Source: Chengkuizengella axinellae
GTDB taxonomy: Bacteria; Bacillota; Bacilli; Paenibacillales; KCTC-33759
Assembly (NCBI RefSeq): GCF_030730905.1
Contig: NZ_JAVAMP010000003.1
Span: 186,001 to 250,000, forward strand
DNA: 64,000 nt
Direction of reading: 5' to 3'
Under the pieces are notes generated by a model that saw only the letters and a program-made list of their open reading frames with translations, was not told the origin of the DNA and did not search any database. This document shows, one piece after another, positions 43,783 to 52,968 of the stretch. Made by a program: the position numbers and the translations under genes. Every line of letters begins with the position of its first letter. Position 1 is the stretch's first letter.

Positions 43783-46700
43783 ATGAGAATAAATCACTTG
43801 GAAATCAATGGATTTGGAATATTGAATCACTTGAAATTTGAATTAAAACAACCTGTGACACTTTTTTATGGACATAATGAAGCTGGAAAAAGCACATTAA
43901 TGAGTTTCATACGAAATATGTTGTTTGGATTCCCCAAAAGAACTCACTTGCAGCAAAGGTACGAGCCTGTATATGGAGGACTTCATGGAGGATTAGTAAC
44001 TTTGTTGGATGAGGATGGAGAACAACTTCGTATTGAAAGAATTCAAGGTAAAGGGAGTACCTTTATTGCAGGTGATGGTTCTATCATGAATGAAGCAGAG
44101 TTTCAGCAGCGATTAGGTGGTATTTCACAGCAATTTTTTAATGATTTGTTTGCTTTTAGTTTGTCTGAATTACAGGAAATACGTACATTGCAATCAGATG
44201 AAATGAGCAGTTATTTATATAATTCTGGTATGGGTATTCATGCAAATCGAATTATGGAAGCTGAAAAGAAACTAATCAGTGGGATGGAAAAACTTTTTAA
44301 ACCCCGTGGCAAAAATCAGATGATCATCAATCAAATAAAATCAATGGAAACGATTAGTAATAAATTACGTGCTAATAGAGGGGATATAGAAAAGTATAAT
44401 CATATACAACAACATTTGTCCCAAGTTAACGAACAAATAGATGTTTTGGAGCAATCTATAAAAAACAAAAAAGAGCAAATAAATTGGTATGAGCTTTGTT
44501 TAAAAGTAAAGGAGCCTTTCAATCGAAAAGAAAAAATTCATGAGGAATTACATGACCTACCACAATTTGAGGGGTTTCCGAAAGATGCAGCTTCTAAATA
44601 TGACAAGCTTATGGTTGAACAAGATCGGTTGAAGCTAGAATTGAATCAGTTAATGAAAAAAAGAGATCATGTAAAAAAAGAACTTAGTCCTATCATTGTC
44701 GAATTAGAATTAATCACCATATTGCCTCAGCTAGATCAGTTAAATGAGCAATTAGGAATATATGAAAATACAAAAACCACTATGATTGAAGTGAAAACAG
44801 AAACAAAACAGTTGAATGAAACACTTCAAATTAAATTACGAAAAGTAAATGAAAGCTGGACTATGGATCAACTAAAATCATTTTCAACAAGTGTTGCAAG
44901 TCGTGAAAAGGTGGAACGTTTCAAACAGTCGTTTGATGAAATTAACAAAGAAAAAGAAAAAGTTCAGTATGAGTTTGGGGAGTTAGCTCAAAAGATAGAA
45001 GCAGAAAAACAGCTGATAGAAAAATTGAAACTGTTAAATACCCCTTTAATGAAAAGAAAAAATGATTTAGTTATTCAAATGAACTTGAATAACACAGAAC
45101 AGTTGAATACAATTGTCGCTAACTTAAAAACTGAACTGAATCAACTTCAGCTTATAAAAAAAGAATACCGGTTTGATAAAACTAGAATAATGGACTTGCA
45201 GCAGCATATGAATCTTATCAATACAATGAAAGATGGACAGAAAAATAAAGGTGCTGCATGGGTTCTACTTACTTTAAACCTTGTTGTTCCATCCCTGTTT
45301 TATTTTTTTGATCAGATGTCTTTTGTATGGATTAGTTTTATCAGTATACTGGGGCTTCAGGTTATGTTCTATGTAATTTCGAAAAATAGCAAAGAAAACA
45401 AGTCTTTAAGTGACTCTATAATTAAACATCAAACAGCTATAGCTGAACTTGAAACCCATATGAAACAAAAGGACGAGATGTATAAAACATCATTACAAAC
45501 CTGTAATAAACTTCAAGCAAAGCTGTTTTCTCAGAACGAAGTTGCTAGCTCATTAGAAATAACAGATATAAATAGTGAGCACGATACTCATCATTTAAAT
45601 GAAATGTTAATCAATATAGAGCAAATTGTGAAAGAACTTGAGCAAATGGATCGTCAATTGAAACAAACAGAAACTGAAATTGAACATCTATTAAGCAACT
45701 TAAGTTTACTAAGATCAAGGAGTATTGAAAAAAAAGAGGGAATGAATTTAAAGAATCATCAATTTATGAAGTTGTTGAACACATGGAAAAAATGGTTAAA
45801 TGATGTTGAATTATCAACAGACCTAAGTCCTGTATCCGTTTTAGATCTTTTTCAACAAGTCGATCAAGCGATGATGATTGTAACACAAATTGAGAAAAAT
45901 ATGACTAAAATAAACATGATGGAAAACAAAATAGTTCGTTTTGAGAAAGAAGTTGCAAACTATATTCCGAACATGGATCAAAATGAAATAGTACAAGCTT
46001 TAAAATGGCAGAGATCGAAGGCGATTTTACAAGTTCAAAAAAAAGAGGAACGAGATAATATTGAGGCAAACCTTGATGAAATATTAGAAGAAGTTGAGCG
46101 AACTGAAAAGAGGATAGAACTCATTGAGGTAAAAATACAGCGATTATGGAAAGAAGCTCAAGCCTCTGATGAAGCATCATTTCTAACTAATGTATATGAT
46201 GATAATAAAAGAATACAATTGGAGCATGAACTACATCAAATTCAGTACTCACTTCAGGATTGGGTAGGGGAAAAGAAAATAGAAAAGTTAGAAACATATT
46301 TAAAAGAGAATCAGCCAAAAGAGTCCATCTATAATCAGCTCGAGGAGTTATCATATCATCTTTCTACTGAGGAGAGTCTTTTGAATGATTTAAGAGATCA
46401 AAAAGGGAGGAAGAGCGGGGAACTTGAAAAATTGGAGTCAGATATGAACCATGCAGAATATTTACTTGCTTATGAAGGAGAAGAAACAAAGATAAAGGAA
46501 TTATCTAGTCAATGGGCAACTCATTCATTTGCTTTACACTTAATAAAAATGGCAAAGAAAAAATATGAAGAAGAACGCCAGCCCGGTGTGCTTATGAAAG
46601 CTTCAACCTATTTAGAAAAAATGACAAACGGTGCATTTCGAAGGGTGATGGTTCCATTTGGTGAAAAGCAAATGATTGTTGAGAGAGCAAACGGCTCTCA

Positions 46701-46986
46701 ATTAGAAACTTCTTTTTTGAGCAGAGGGACGGCAGAACTGTTATATTTAGCGATGCGATTTGCGCTTGCTGAGGAGTTTGGTGAAAAGGTGAACCTTCCT
46801 TTTATTATGGATGATATCTTTGTCAACTTTGATGCAACAAGACTCCAAAGTACTTTAAATGTTTTAAAAGAGGTTGCAGAAAATCACCAACTTATATTAT
46901 TTACTTGTCACGAGCATGTTCAACAGGCGATGAAAGATATGTTTCCGCAGATTGAAAACATAGATTTGAACTACTATCATTCATAA
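43783..46986 (+). CDS. yhaN: SbcC/Rad50-like ATPase YhaN
   Basis: This 1067-aa ABC-type ATPase has Walker A GHNEAGKSTL near residue 30. Long coiled coils (about 170-480 and 540-900) separate it from the C-terminal half with the signature LSRGTAELLYLA and Walker B PFIMDDIFVNFD. Two hydrophobic segments (about 490-535) sit in the middle of the coiled coil, suggesting membrane attachment at the tip, as in other YhaN proteins. It pairs with YhaO. Its last 10 bp overlap the convergent SDR gene's 3' end. Confidence 0.9.
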   Translation: MRINHLEINGFGILNHLKFELKQPVTLFYGHNEAGKSTLMSFIRNMLFGFPKRTHLQQRYEPVYGGLHGGLVTLLDEDGEQLRIERIQGKGSTFIAGDGSIMNEAEFQQRLGGISQQFFNDLFAFSLSELQEIRTLQSDEMSSYLYNSGMGIHANRIMEAEKKLISGMEKLFKPRGKNQMIINQIKSMETISNKLRANRGDIEKYNHIQQHLSQVNEQIDVLEQSIKNKKEQINWYELCLKVKEPFNRKEKIHEELHDLPQFEGFPKDAASKYDKLMVEQDRLKLELNQLMKKRDHVKKELSPIIVELELITILPQLDQLNEQLGIYENTKTTMIEVKTETKQLNETLQIKLRKVNESWTMDQLKSFSTSVASREKVERFKQSFDEINKEKEKVQYEFGELAQKIEAEKQLIEKLKLLNTPLMKRKNDLVIQMNLNNTEQLNTIVANLKTELNQLQLIKKEYRFDKTRIMDLQQHMNLINTMKDGQKNKGAAWVLLTLNLVVPSLFYFFDQMSFVWISFISILGLQVMFYVISKNSKENKSLSDSIIKHQTAIAELETHMKQKDEMYKTSLQTCNKLQAKLFSQNEVASSLEITDINSEHDTHHLNEMLINIEQIVKELEQMDRQLKQTETEIEHLLSNLSLLRSRSIEKKEGMNLKNHQFMKLLNTWKKWLNDVELSTDLSPVSVLDLFQQVDQAMMIVTQIEKNMTKINMMENKIVRFEKEVANYIPNMDQNEIVQALKWQRSKAILQVQKKEERDNIEANLDEILEEVERTEKRIELIEVKIQRLWKEAQASDEASFLTNVYDDNKRIQLEHELHQIQYSLQDWVGEKKIEKLETYLKENQPKESIYNQLEELSYHLSTEESLLNDLRDQKGRKSGELEKLESDMNHAEYLLAYEGEETKIKELSSQWATHSFALHLIKMAKKKYEEERQPGVLMKASTYLEKMTNGAFRRVMVPFGEKQMIVERANGSQLETSFLSRGTAELLYLAMRFALAEEFGEKVNLPFIMDDIFVNFDATRLQSTLNVLKEVAENHQLILFTCHEHVQQAMKDMFPQIENIDLNYYHS

Positions 46987-47735
46987 ATCATCTTTATCGT
47001 CATACCACCGTCTATAATGAGATTCTGACCAGTAATAAAGCCTGTCTCATCTCCTGCCAGGAACAAGCAGGCAGCTGCAATATCCTCTGGTTTTCCAACT
47101 CTTCCTGCTGGATGTTGAAGGCGATCTCTTTCTGTATGGGAAGGTTCTTCAGCATCCACTGAATATAACCAGTTTTGAATTTCAATCCATCCTGGGCTAA
47201 TCGCATTTACTCGAATACCATATTCCCCCAAACTAACCGCCATCGCATGTGTAAGAGCTAAAATTCCGCCTTTTGATGCTGAATATGCCTCTGTGTTTTT
47301 CTCTGACATTAGCGCACGTGTAGATGAAATGTTAATAATCACTCCATTTTTTTTGCGTATCATCCGTTTAGCAAATTGTTGTGAACAAATAAAAGTGCCA
47401 CGTAAGTTCACTGATAATACTCGGTCAAAATCTTCAAGAGAAGATTCTAACATGGGTGCATTTTTTGCAGTTCCTGCATTATTAATCAGGACATCAGCGG
47501 CGCCCATATCTTGAGTGGTTAAACTCACCCACTTTACAACATCCTTTTCTTCAGAAATATCAGTAGGTACGAACATGGCTTTGCCACCTAATTGATTAAT
47601 CATGCGGATAACCTCAATACCTGCTTTTTTGTTTGTGTCCGCTATTGAAATGTGATATCCTTTTTTTGCAAATGCTATGGCAAGTGCTCTTCCTATTCCT
47701 TGTGCGCCTCCTGTTATTGCTGCTATTTTAGGCAT
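46977..47735 (-). CDS. Short-chain dehydrogenase/reductase
   Basis: This 252-aa SDR has the cofactor motif TGGAQGIG (residues 8-15), NNAG, the catalytic Ser in NISSTRAL and YSASKGG (Tyr-x3-Lys), and the ending GQNLIIDGGMT. Asp at the end of the second strand (ISIADTN) suggests NAD rather than NADP. Substrate is unknown. It is monocistronic and convergent with yhaN, overlapping it by 10 bp with no intervening terminator. Confidence 0.88.
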   Translation of the reverse strand: MPKIAAITGGAQGIGRALAIAFAKKGYHISIADTNKKAGIEVIRMINQLGGKAMFVPTDISEEKDVVKWVSLTTQDMGAADVLINNAGTAKNAPMLESSLEDFDRVLSVNLRGTFICSQQFAKRMIRKKNGVIINISSTRALMSEKNTEAYSASKGGILALTHAMAVSLGEYGIRVNAISPGWIEIQNWLYSVDAEEPSHTERDRLQHPAGRVGKPEDIAAACLFLAGDETGFITGQNLIIDGGMTIKMIYE

Positions 47736-47827
47736 TATTCCACCTCACTTTGTAACATTTCAGGATACATATTGTGGGTATTATAACAAAGATTTTTGCT
47801 TATGAAAATGTTGAGCCTAAATTTTTT

Positions 47828-48862
47828 TCATACTTGTGGTTTAGTTTTCATTATCATCCATAACCAACCTAAACTCAAAAATCCGAATAATGGATATAAA
47901 GTAGATAATAAAGTGCTAAATCCAATTTGACTAATAAAATAACCTATAATTAAAATGGCAATCATAATTTTTTGATGATGCAATGAGGTTCTTTGTTTAA
48001 TTTGTAGCGTAAGGCCATATATGTTTGCAATAAAAGTAGTAAATATTTCAGCATAGATGACTAGTAAAAATAAAAATTGGATTGCTTTTCCTAAATCAAC
48101 GATCAGCATCCCCATAGGAATTTCAAATTGAGTAATACCTGGCATTTGTGCGGATAAGGCAAAATGGCCTGCTAATAGCATCAAACCTATTCCCAATCCT
48201 CCAACAATACCTCCCCAATAAACTATTTTTTTATCTTTAATTTGTGATCCGATAGGAACTAAAACGGCTTGGGCTAAAGATAAATTAAAACCAATATATA
48301 AAAAAGGAGAAAGCCATACTCTGAGTGGATTGGGTTCAGCTGTACGATGGAGCCAATTCCCTGCATTTGGAGATTGTATAGTTGTGAAGATAAGGATGAC
48401 TGTGAATAATAAAATTAAAGGTACAACGATGGAATTAACGATTAAAATCGCATTAATTCCTTTTAATAAGACTAAATAAGCAAGAAGTATTGTAAACCAC
48501 AAACCAATTTGATAGGAAAGATGAAAATGTTCATGGAAAATTGAACCACCCCCAGCTAACATAACGGAAGTGATCGCGAACAAAACGACTAATATAAAAA
48601 AGCTGATCCACTCGCCTAAACGTTCTCCAAATAATAATTTATTAAGATCCTCATAGGATTTAGCACCTATATCATGAGCAAAAATCATAATTTTTGTACC
48701 TAGCCAAATAAACATAATACTAGAAATAAATATAGTTAATGTCGCTATGGAACCAAATTGTGTAAAAAAAGTTAATATTTCTTGTCCCGTTGCAAACCCA
48801 GCTCCAACAATTGTCCCCATATAAGTGAAGGCAACTTGAATGATTTTTTTAAATTGATCCAT
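47828..48862 (-). CDS. ykvI: YkvI-family membrane transporter-like protein
   Basis: This 344-aa protein has about ten membrane helices and the N-terminal motif AFTYMGTIVGAGFATGQEILTFF typical of YkvI, a branch of the APC superfamily. The disrupted helix 1 (GAGFATG) is where APC transporters bind substrate. Substrate is unknown. It is monocistronic and read toward the SDR gene. Confidence 0.82.
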   Translation of the reverse strand: MDQFKKIIQVAFTYMGTIVGAGFATGQEILTFFTQFGSIATLTIFISSIMFIWLGTKIMIFAHDIGAKSYEDLNKLLFGERLGEWISFFILVVLFAITSVMLAGGGSIFHEHFHLSYQIGLWFTILLAYLVLLKGINAILIVNSIVVPLILLFTVILIFTTIQSPNAGNWLHRTAEPNPLRVWLSPFLYIGFNLSLAQAVLVPIGSQIKDKKIVYWGGIVGGLGIGLMLLAGHFALSAQMPGITQFEIPMGMLIVDLGKAIQFLFLLVIYAEIFTTFIANIYGLTLQIKQRTSLHHQKIMIAILIIGYFISQIGFSTLLSTLYPLFGFLSLGWLWMIMKTKPQV

Positions 48863-49054
48863 ACAAAGTGTTCCCGCCTCTCGTACAACTTGTATAATAG
48901 TACTTGCTCAATTTTCAGCATCATGTCCCCAAGATTTACTTTATATTTACTAGGGACTTTTTGAACAACCTCTAATATAATTAATCTTATGAGTACAAGT
49001 TCTACAATAGAAGTAGGTGGCTTGGATATTTACCTAGGAAAGGAAACGAGTAGG

Positions 49055-49774
49055 GTGAGAACCATATATATAATATTAACCAACACAGGAACGATGTTGA
49101 CTCGAGCTATTAAATCTGTTACAAATGCCCCTTATAATCATGCTTCAATTTCTATAGACGAGGGTTTAAAAAAAGTGTTTAGCTTCGGAAGAAAACAACC
49201 TGATAATCCTTTTAATGGAGGTTTTGTGCAAGAGGACTTTATAAAAGGAACATTTAGTTGGTATCCAGAAACAACCTGTGCGATTTATAAACTAAACATT
49301 GGTGAGAGTGAATTTAAAAAACTGTTAAGATATATTTCTGTGTTCGAAAAAAACAGCAGCAAGTACTTTTATAATTTTATTGGGCTATTTGGTGTTCCAC
49401 TTAATAAAGCAATAGATATCCCTGCATCCTATTTTTGTTCACAATTTGTAGCTGAAATATTGAGGCGAAGTGGTGTACAATTATTTCAAAAAAAGAGCTC
49501 GTTAGTAACTCCAGACGATTTCAGAAATGTAGATAATTTGGAATTAATATTCGAAGGAAGGATTTATGATTATCCTGCTTTAAAGGGATGGTTAAATTAC
49601 AATCCCAAAAGATATCAAAATTTCCCTTTTCGCAAATATGTGAAGCAGCAGTTTGCCTCCGAAAGACGAAAATACTATTTTCGAGACGGTTTTATTAAAC
49701 CTAAAAAAATACTAATGGAACAACAAATGAGAAAGATGAAGAATATCACTGAAATGTTTGATGATTTTAAATAA
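49055..49774 (+). CDS. Permuted papain-fold (YiiX/NlpC-like) hydrolase
   Basis: The permuted NlpC/P60-like fold is seen from the His in APYNHASIS coming before the Cys in YFCSQFVAEIL, the reverse of the classical order. These proteins act on peptide, amide or lipid-ester bonds. The longest frame opens at ATG 48989, which has no ribosome binding site and follows a -10-like TATAAT closely. GTG 49055 behind AAAGGAAACGAG fits the family N-terminus and gives 239 aa. No signal peptide is seen, so it may be cytoplasmic. The C-terminus is rich in Lys and Arg. Confidence 0.68.
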   Translation: MRTIYIILTNTGTMLTRAIKSVTNAPYNHASISIDEGLKKVFSFGRKQPDNPFNGGFVQEDFIKGTFSWYPETTCAIYKLNIGESEFKKLLRYISVFEKNSSKYFYNFIGLFGVPLNKAIDIPASYFCSQFVAEILRRSGVQLFQKKSSLVTPDDFRNVDNLELIFEGRIYDYPALKGWLNYNPKRYQNFPFRKYVKQQFASERRKYYFRDGFIKPKKILMEQQMRKMKNITEMFDDFK

Positions 49775-49847
49775 AATAGGTTCATGTGATAAAATGAAGT
49801 TAAATATTTAAACATCAGGAGAATTGAATATATGGAGGTTCATAATT

Positions 49848-50414
49848 ATGGAATATTTAAAACAAAGAATTCAAAATGAAGGAAAGATAGTATCAGATAA
49901 TGTGCTTAATTTAGACTCCATATTAAATCATCAGGTGGATCCTAAATTAATCCAGCAATTAGGAGTTGAGTTTGCAGCTCGGTTTCATGATCAAGAAATT
50001 ACAAAAGTGCTTACCATTGAATCGTCTGGAATTTCAGTGGCCTATGCTACAGCATTAGCATTGGAAGTGCCCTTGGTTTTTGCTCGTAGAAAAAAAACAC
50101 TGATGTCAGACAATATATACTGTGAACGTGTTCCTTCCTTTACTAAAGGAATCGTTACAGATATCGTAGTTTCTAGTGAATTTATACAACCCATAGATCG
50201 AATCTTAATTATTGATGATATTATTGCAAACGGAGATGCTTTAAAAGGACTCATTAATATTATTCATCGTTCAGGAGCACAACTTACAGGAGCTGGAATC
50301 GTTATTGAAAAAGCATTCCAATCAGGGGCAAAAGAAATACGTAAAAAAGATATTAGAGTCGAATCTCTTGTACAAATCAATTCTTTAGAAAATGGAATTA
50401 TCGTCTTAGCGTAA
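49848..50414 (+). CDS. xpt: Xanthine phosphoribosyltransferase
   Basis: This 188-aa enzyme converts xanthine and PRPP to XMP in purine salvage. The PRPP motif is RILIIDDIIANGDA (near 120), and VFARRKKTLM is typical of Xpt. An upstream in-frame ATG at 49824 is rejected because GGAGG precedes ATG 49848 at proper spacing. No pbuX permease follows, and the short upstream gap has no guanine riboswitch, unlike in B. subtilis. Confidence 0.92.
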   Translation: MEYLKQRIQNEGKIVSDNVLNLDSILNHQVDPKLIQQLGVEFAARFHDQEITKVLTIESSGISVAYATALALEVPLVFARRKKTLMSDNIYCERVPSFTKGIVTDIVVSSEFIQPIDRILIIDDIIANGDALKGLINIIHRSGAQLTGAGIVIEKAFQSGAKEIRKKDIRVESLVQINSLENGIIVLA

Positions 50415-50507
50415 TAGGAAATGAAGAAATTTCATTTTATTAAACCTTTTCTATCGTACTTTTTTCCTTTATAATAATGATAAGATGATGAGAGGAGGCA
50501 AAACGTT

Positions 50508-50834
50508 ATGGGGAAAGATAATGATTTATTAGAGTATTTTGTGAAGAAGTTATTAGGGGCTAAAACACATTTTGAGCGCGCTCTTGACTGTAAACATACT
50601 GAGTTTGATGATTTGTATCCCTATATGATTGAACATCCTCAATTTTTCTGGTATAAAAGATATGTTGCTTGGTCAGAATTATTGACAATTGTCAGTCTTA
50701 GTGAAGACTTATCATTTGATTGGAGAAGCCACTTTTCAAAACAGCAGGTTCAGTATATTGAAGAACGAGTTATGTCAAGTAAGGTTTTAGACGATTGGTT
50801 TGAAAAAAATGATTCGAAGGAACATGTAGGTTAA
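50508..50834 (+). CDS. Unknown small protein, 108 aa
   Basis: This acidic, aromatic-rich helical protein (YPYMIEHPQFFWYKRYVAWSE) has no signal peptide or membrane segment. GAGAGGAGG precedes the ATG, and a terminator follows, so it is a good single-gene unit. No family is recognised. Confidence 0.7.
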   Translation: MGKDNDLLEYFVKKLLGAKTHFERALDCKHTEFDDLYPYMIEHPQFFWYKRYVAWSELLTIVSLSEDLSFDWRSHFSKQQVQYIEERVMSSKVLDDWFEKNDSKEHVG

Positions 50835-50887
50835 AGAATGAATTTTAAGTTAACAACAAGTGACTCAAAAATAAATAAGTTTAGAAA

Positions 50888-50920
50888 AGGTCTAAATGAT
50901 TTCATTTAGATCTTTTTTTT
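50888..50920 (+). terminator. Rho-independent terminator
   Basis: AGGTCTAAATGA pairs with TCATTTAGATCT and is followed by eight T residues, about 55 bp after the small gene. Confidence 0.9.
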
Positions 50921-50974
50921 CACAAATAAAAAATTCCAAATTTTATTTTTTGGGAAATTGTAGGAGAAGACAAA

Positions 50975-51199
50975 ATGATGATTAATGATGAGCAATTAAA
51001 TGAATATCGCTTAAGTGGTATCTTGGTAAGAGTTATCCGAGATAGAGATGAAAAAAATGATGTCAAAGGAATTGTAGTTGCTTGGAATGATGAATCAGTG
51101 ATGATTCGTAGACGAAATCGAAAAATTGTTAAACTGTCGCGAGATTATATATATCAACCTTATGAAGATCAACGGGCAGGAGATGGAAACGAAAAATAA
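50975..51199 (+). CDS. Unknown small basic protein, 74 aa
   Basis: Its composition (GIVVAWNDESVMIRRRNRKIVKLSRDYIYQPY) suggests a small beta-barrel of SH3 type with a strongly basic face, possibly nucleic-acid binding, but no family is certain. GTAGGAGAAGAC precedes tandem ATG codons. It stands in a run of small genes upstream of a Spo0E-like gene. Confidence 0.65.
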   Translation: MMINDEQLNEYRLSGILVRVIRDRDEKNDVKGIVVAWNDESVMIRRRNRKIVKLSRDYIYQPYEDQRAGDGNEK

Positions 51200-51328
51200 T
51201 AAAGAAAATAAAAACCATAAAAAAAATAAAAAAAAATTAACACAAACGACAATTTTCTCCAAATTTCTACATACAACTTGTATTATAATGGTTAAAGTCA
51301 CATTTTGAGAATAGGAGTAGAATGATCG

Positions 51329-51520
51329 ATGCAAGAAAAGCAATTAAACAAAAAAATTGAAGAATTACGACATCAGCTTACGGTTTTAATTAAAAATAAG
51401 GAAGATTTTGTAGATGACCATGTTCTTGCTGTTAGTCAGCAATTGGACAATTTCATTATTCAATTACAAATGATGAAGCAAATCAAGAAATCGATACCAA
51501 ATAAACATCAGTCAGCTTAA
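51329..51520 (+). CDS. Spo0E-like aspartyl-phosphate phosphatase
   Basis: This 63-aa helical-hairpin protein carries the Spo0E signature SQQLDNFIIQ near residue 36. Spo0E proteins dephosphorylate Spo0A-P and delay sporulation. It lies behind AGGAGTAG and has a TATAAT box about 40 bp upstream. Size and motif fit the short Spo0E/YnzD-type members. Confidence 0.85.
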   Translation: MQEKQLNKKIEELRHQLTVLIKNKEDFVDDHVLAVSQQLDNFIIQLQMMKQIKKSIPNKHQSA

Positions 51521-51593
51521 AAAAATTAATCTTCTCCATTTTTGGGTACAATAATACTAAATAGTGTTGATAACCTTAAAGGAGAGAAATTAG

Positions 51594-51794
51594 ATGGCAA
51601 ATTCTGGTGAGGAATTATTAAAGGACATAACAGTAAAAGTGGTAAGGTATATGAATACACCTAAAGAAATTCGAAATAAAAGTCGTCAAGACGAACAACA
51701 CAAAGAAACTTGGGAAACCAAATGGTTTGGTATGGTGCCAATTGCAGTAAATTTGTTGTTTAAAAGAACTGCCCATAAGGATAAAGAGACATAA
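51594..51794 (+). CDS. yqzE: YqzE-family small protein
   Basis: This 66-aa protein matches YqzE in the blocks YMNTPKEIR and ETKWFGMVPIAVNLLFKR. B. subtilis yqzE lies near competence (comG) genes, but its function is unknown. AAAGGAGAG precedes the ATG. The 3' end overlaps the convergent secreted-protein gene by 35 bp. Confidence 0.8.
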   Translation: MANSGEELLKDITVKVVRYMNTPKEIRNKSRQDEQHKETWETKWFGMVPIAVNLLFKRTAHKDKET

Positions 51795-52653
51795 AATGTA
51801 TATATCTTACCCCATTTTGCTCTAAAGCGATATATAGTTGACCTTCATCCCACCTATGATATCCAACAACTGCTAAAGGTATACGCACTTCCTTTTGAAA
51901 CAATTTTTCTGTGTATGTTATCTCCTCTTGATTATGCACTGCTATTTGAAATTCCTCGTCATTACTTATAAGTTGAGGCTCGTTAAAAACCCATGGAAGT
52001 TTTTCGAACGGGTCAAAGATTTCTTTTTCTAAACTTTGTTGTATGTAGGAAGTTGCTCCTGCATAGAGATTATAGTTTATTTCTCTTGGTGATTCATTAA
52101 TAGATTCTGAATCAATTGGATAAATTTCACCTGATTTTGCATCAATGTAAAAAGTGTAAGGTTCGATATTTACTTTCCAAATCGCTTCTAAAGCATTTGG
52201 GTATAAACGCTCTGCATATTGTTCCAACTGCGTATCTTTTACTTCGGGTATTTGTAAATCTTTAAGATAAGTCACATCAAATGTTGTTTGTAAGGTATTT
52301 AAACTAAATAGGGGGTATTCCCCAACACCATATTCCACTAATTTATAATGACCTTCCGAATCAGCTCCTATTACTAGATAACCAATTTCTTTCTTTGTAT
52401 TTTGATTTGATAAGATGACTAATTTATTATGTGTGCCGGGTCCTAGAGCATAACTTTTCCATGTTGCATATTCCCATTCCCCAAAACCATCCTGTTTTTT
52501 TAATGTTTTAATCCAATTACTAATGTTTTCCTCAAAGGATACTTGAGGTTGCATATTTAGATTTGTAGATGCGCTAACCATAGAGTGACTTATTATAGTT
52601 AAACAACTTATTAGTAAAATTACTGTAATATTTAATCGAAGAGTTTTGAACAT
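51760..52653 (-). CDS. Unknown secreted protein
   Basis: This 297-aa protein has a signal peptide (MFKTLRLNITVILLISCLTIISHSMVSA). The exported part holds two segments reminiscent of PepSY-like folds (WKVNIEPYTFYIDAKSGEIYPID, residues about 155-180) and a C-terminal GYHRWDEGQLYIALEQNGVRY strand. No catalytic motif is evident. ATG 52668 opens a slightly longer frame, but GGTGAAAAG fits ATG 52653 better. Its 3' end overlaps yqzE. Confidence 0.65.
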   Translation of the reverse strand: MFKTLRLNITVILLISCLTIISHSMVSASTNLNMQPQVSFEENISNWIKTLKKQDGFGEWEYATWKSYALGPGTHNKLVILSNQNTKKEIGYLVIGADSEGHYKLVEYGVGEYPLFSLNTLQTTFDVTYLKDLQIPEVKDTQLEQYAERLYPNALEAIWKVNIEPYTFYIDAKSGEIYPIDSESINESPREINYNLYAGATSYIQQSLEKEIFDPFEKLPWVFNEPQLISNDEEFQIAVHNQEEITYTEKLFQKEVRIPLAVVGYHRWDEGQLYIALEQNGVRYIHFMSLYPYGQFF

Positions 52654-52740
52654 CTTTTCACCAACCATTATTTAAAATTTTATTTTTTGCTACAAATTTC
52701 ACTTCACTTTTTGTGATTGTTTTGTTGTGGGGTCCCGAAC

Positions 52741-52830
52741 CCTACTTAAATTCAGTCACATCCATGTGACCAACGTAGGATCAGCACTTCCTGTGCTGAA
52801 AGCATAATTATTGTGGGTATTATTATGCTT
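52741..52830 (+). repeat. Hairpin array, family H
   Basis: CCTAC/GTAGG encloses GTCAC-ATCCAT-GTGAC (52755-52770). TCAGCAC-TTCCT-GTGCTGA (52781-52799) and an AAGCATAAT/ATTATGCTT stem (52800-52830) follow. The frame CCT-CTTAAA, hairpin, AGGATCAG, hairpin is shared with 27195-27250. The rest of 52654-52968 holds no gene. Confidence 0.7.
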
Positions 52831-52968
52831 GTCCATTTATTTTATAGCAAAAGAAGTATAAAAGTTTGTAACTCTGTGTCGGTACATTAAGCACTATTTT
52901 TATGTTTTTTTGTAGGATTTTCTTATAACTTAAGAATTTACTCCGAGAATCTCCGATAGGAGTTTTTG

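Noticed and set aside
49775-49847. Guanine riboswitch upstream of xpt
   Set aside because: The gap is only about 70 bp and has neither the three-way junction nor an intrinsic terminator.
51126-51308. Lys/Asn-rich plus-strand open frame of 60 codons
   Set aside because: It overlaps the preceding 74-aa gene, has no ribosome binding site and is low-complexity A-rich sequence.
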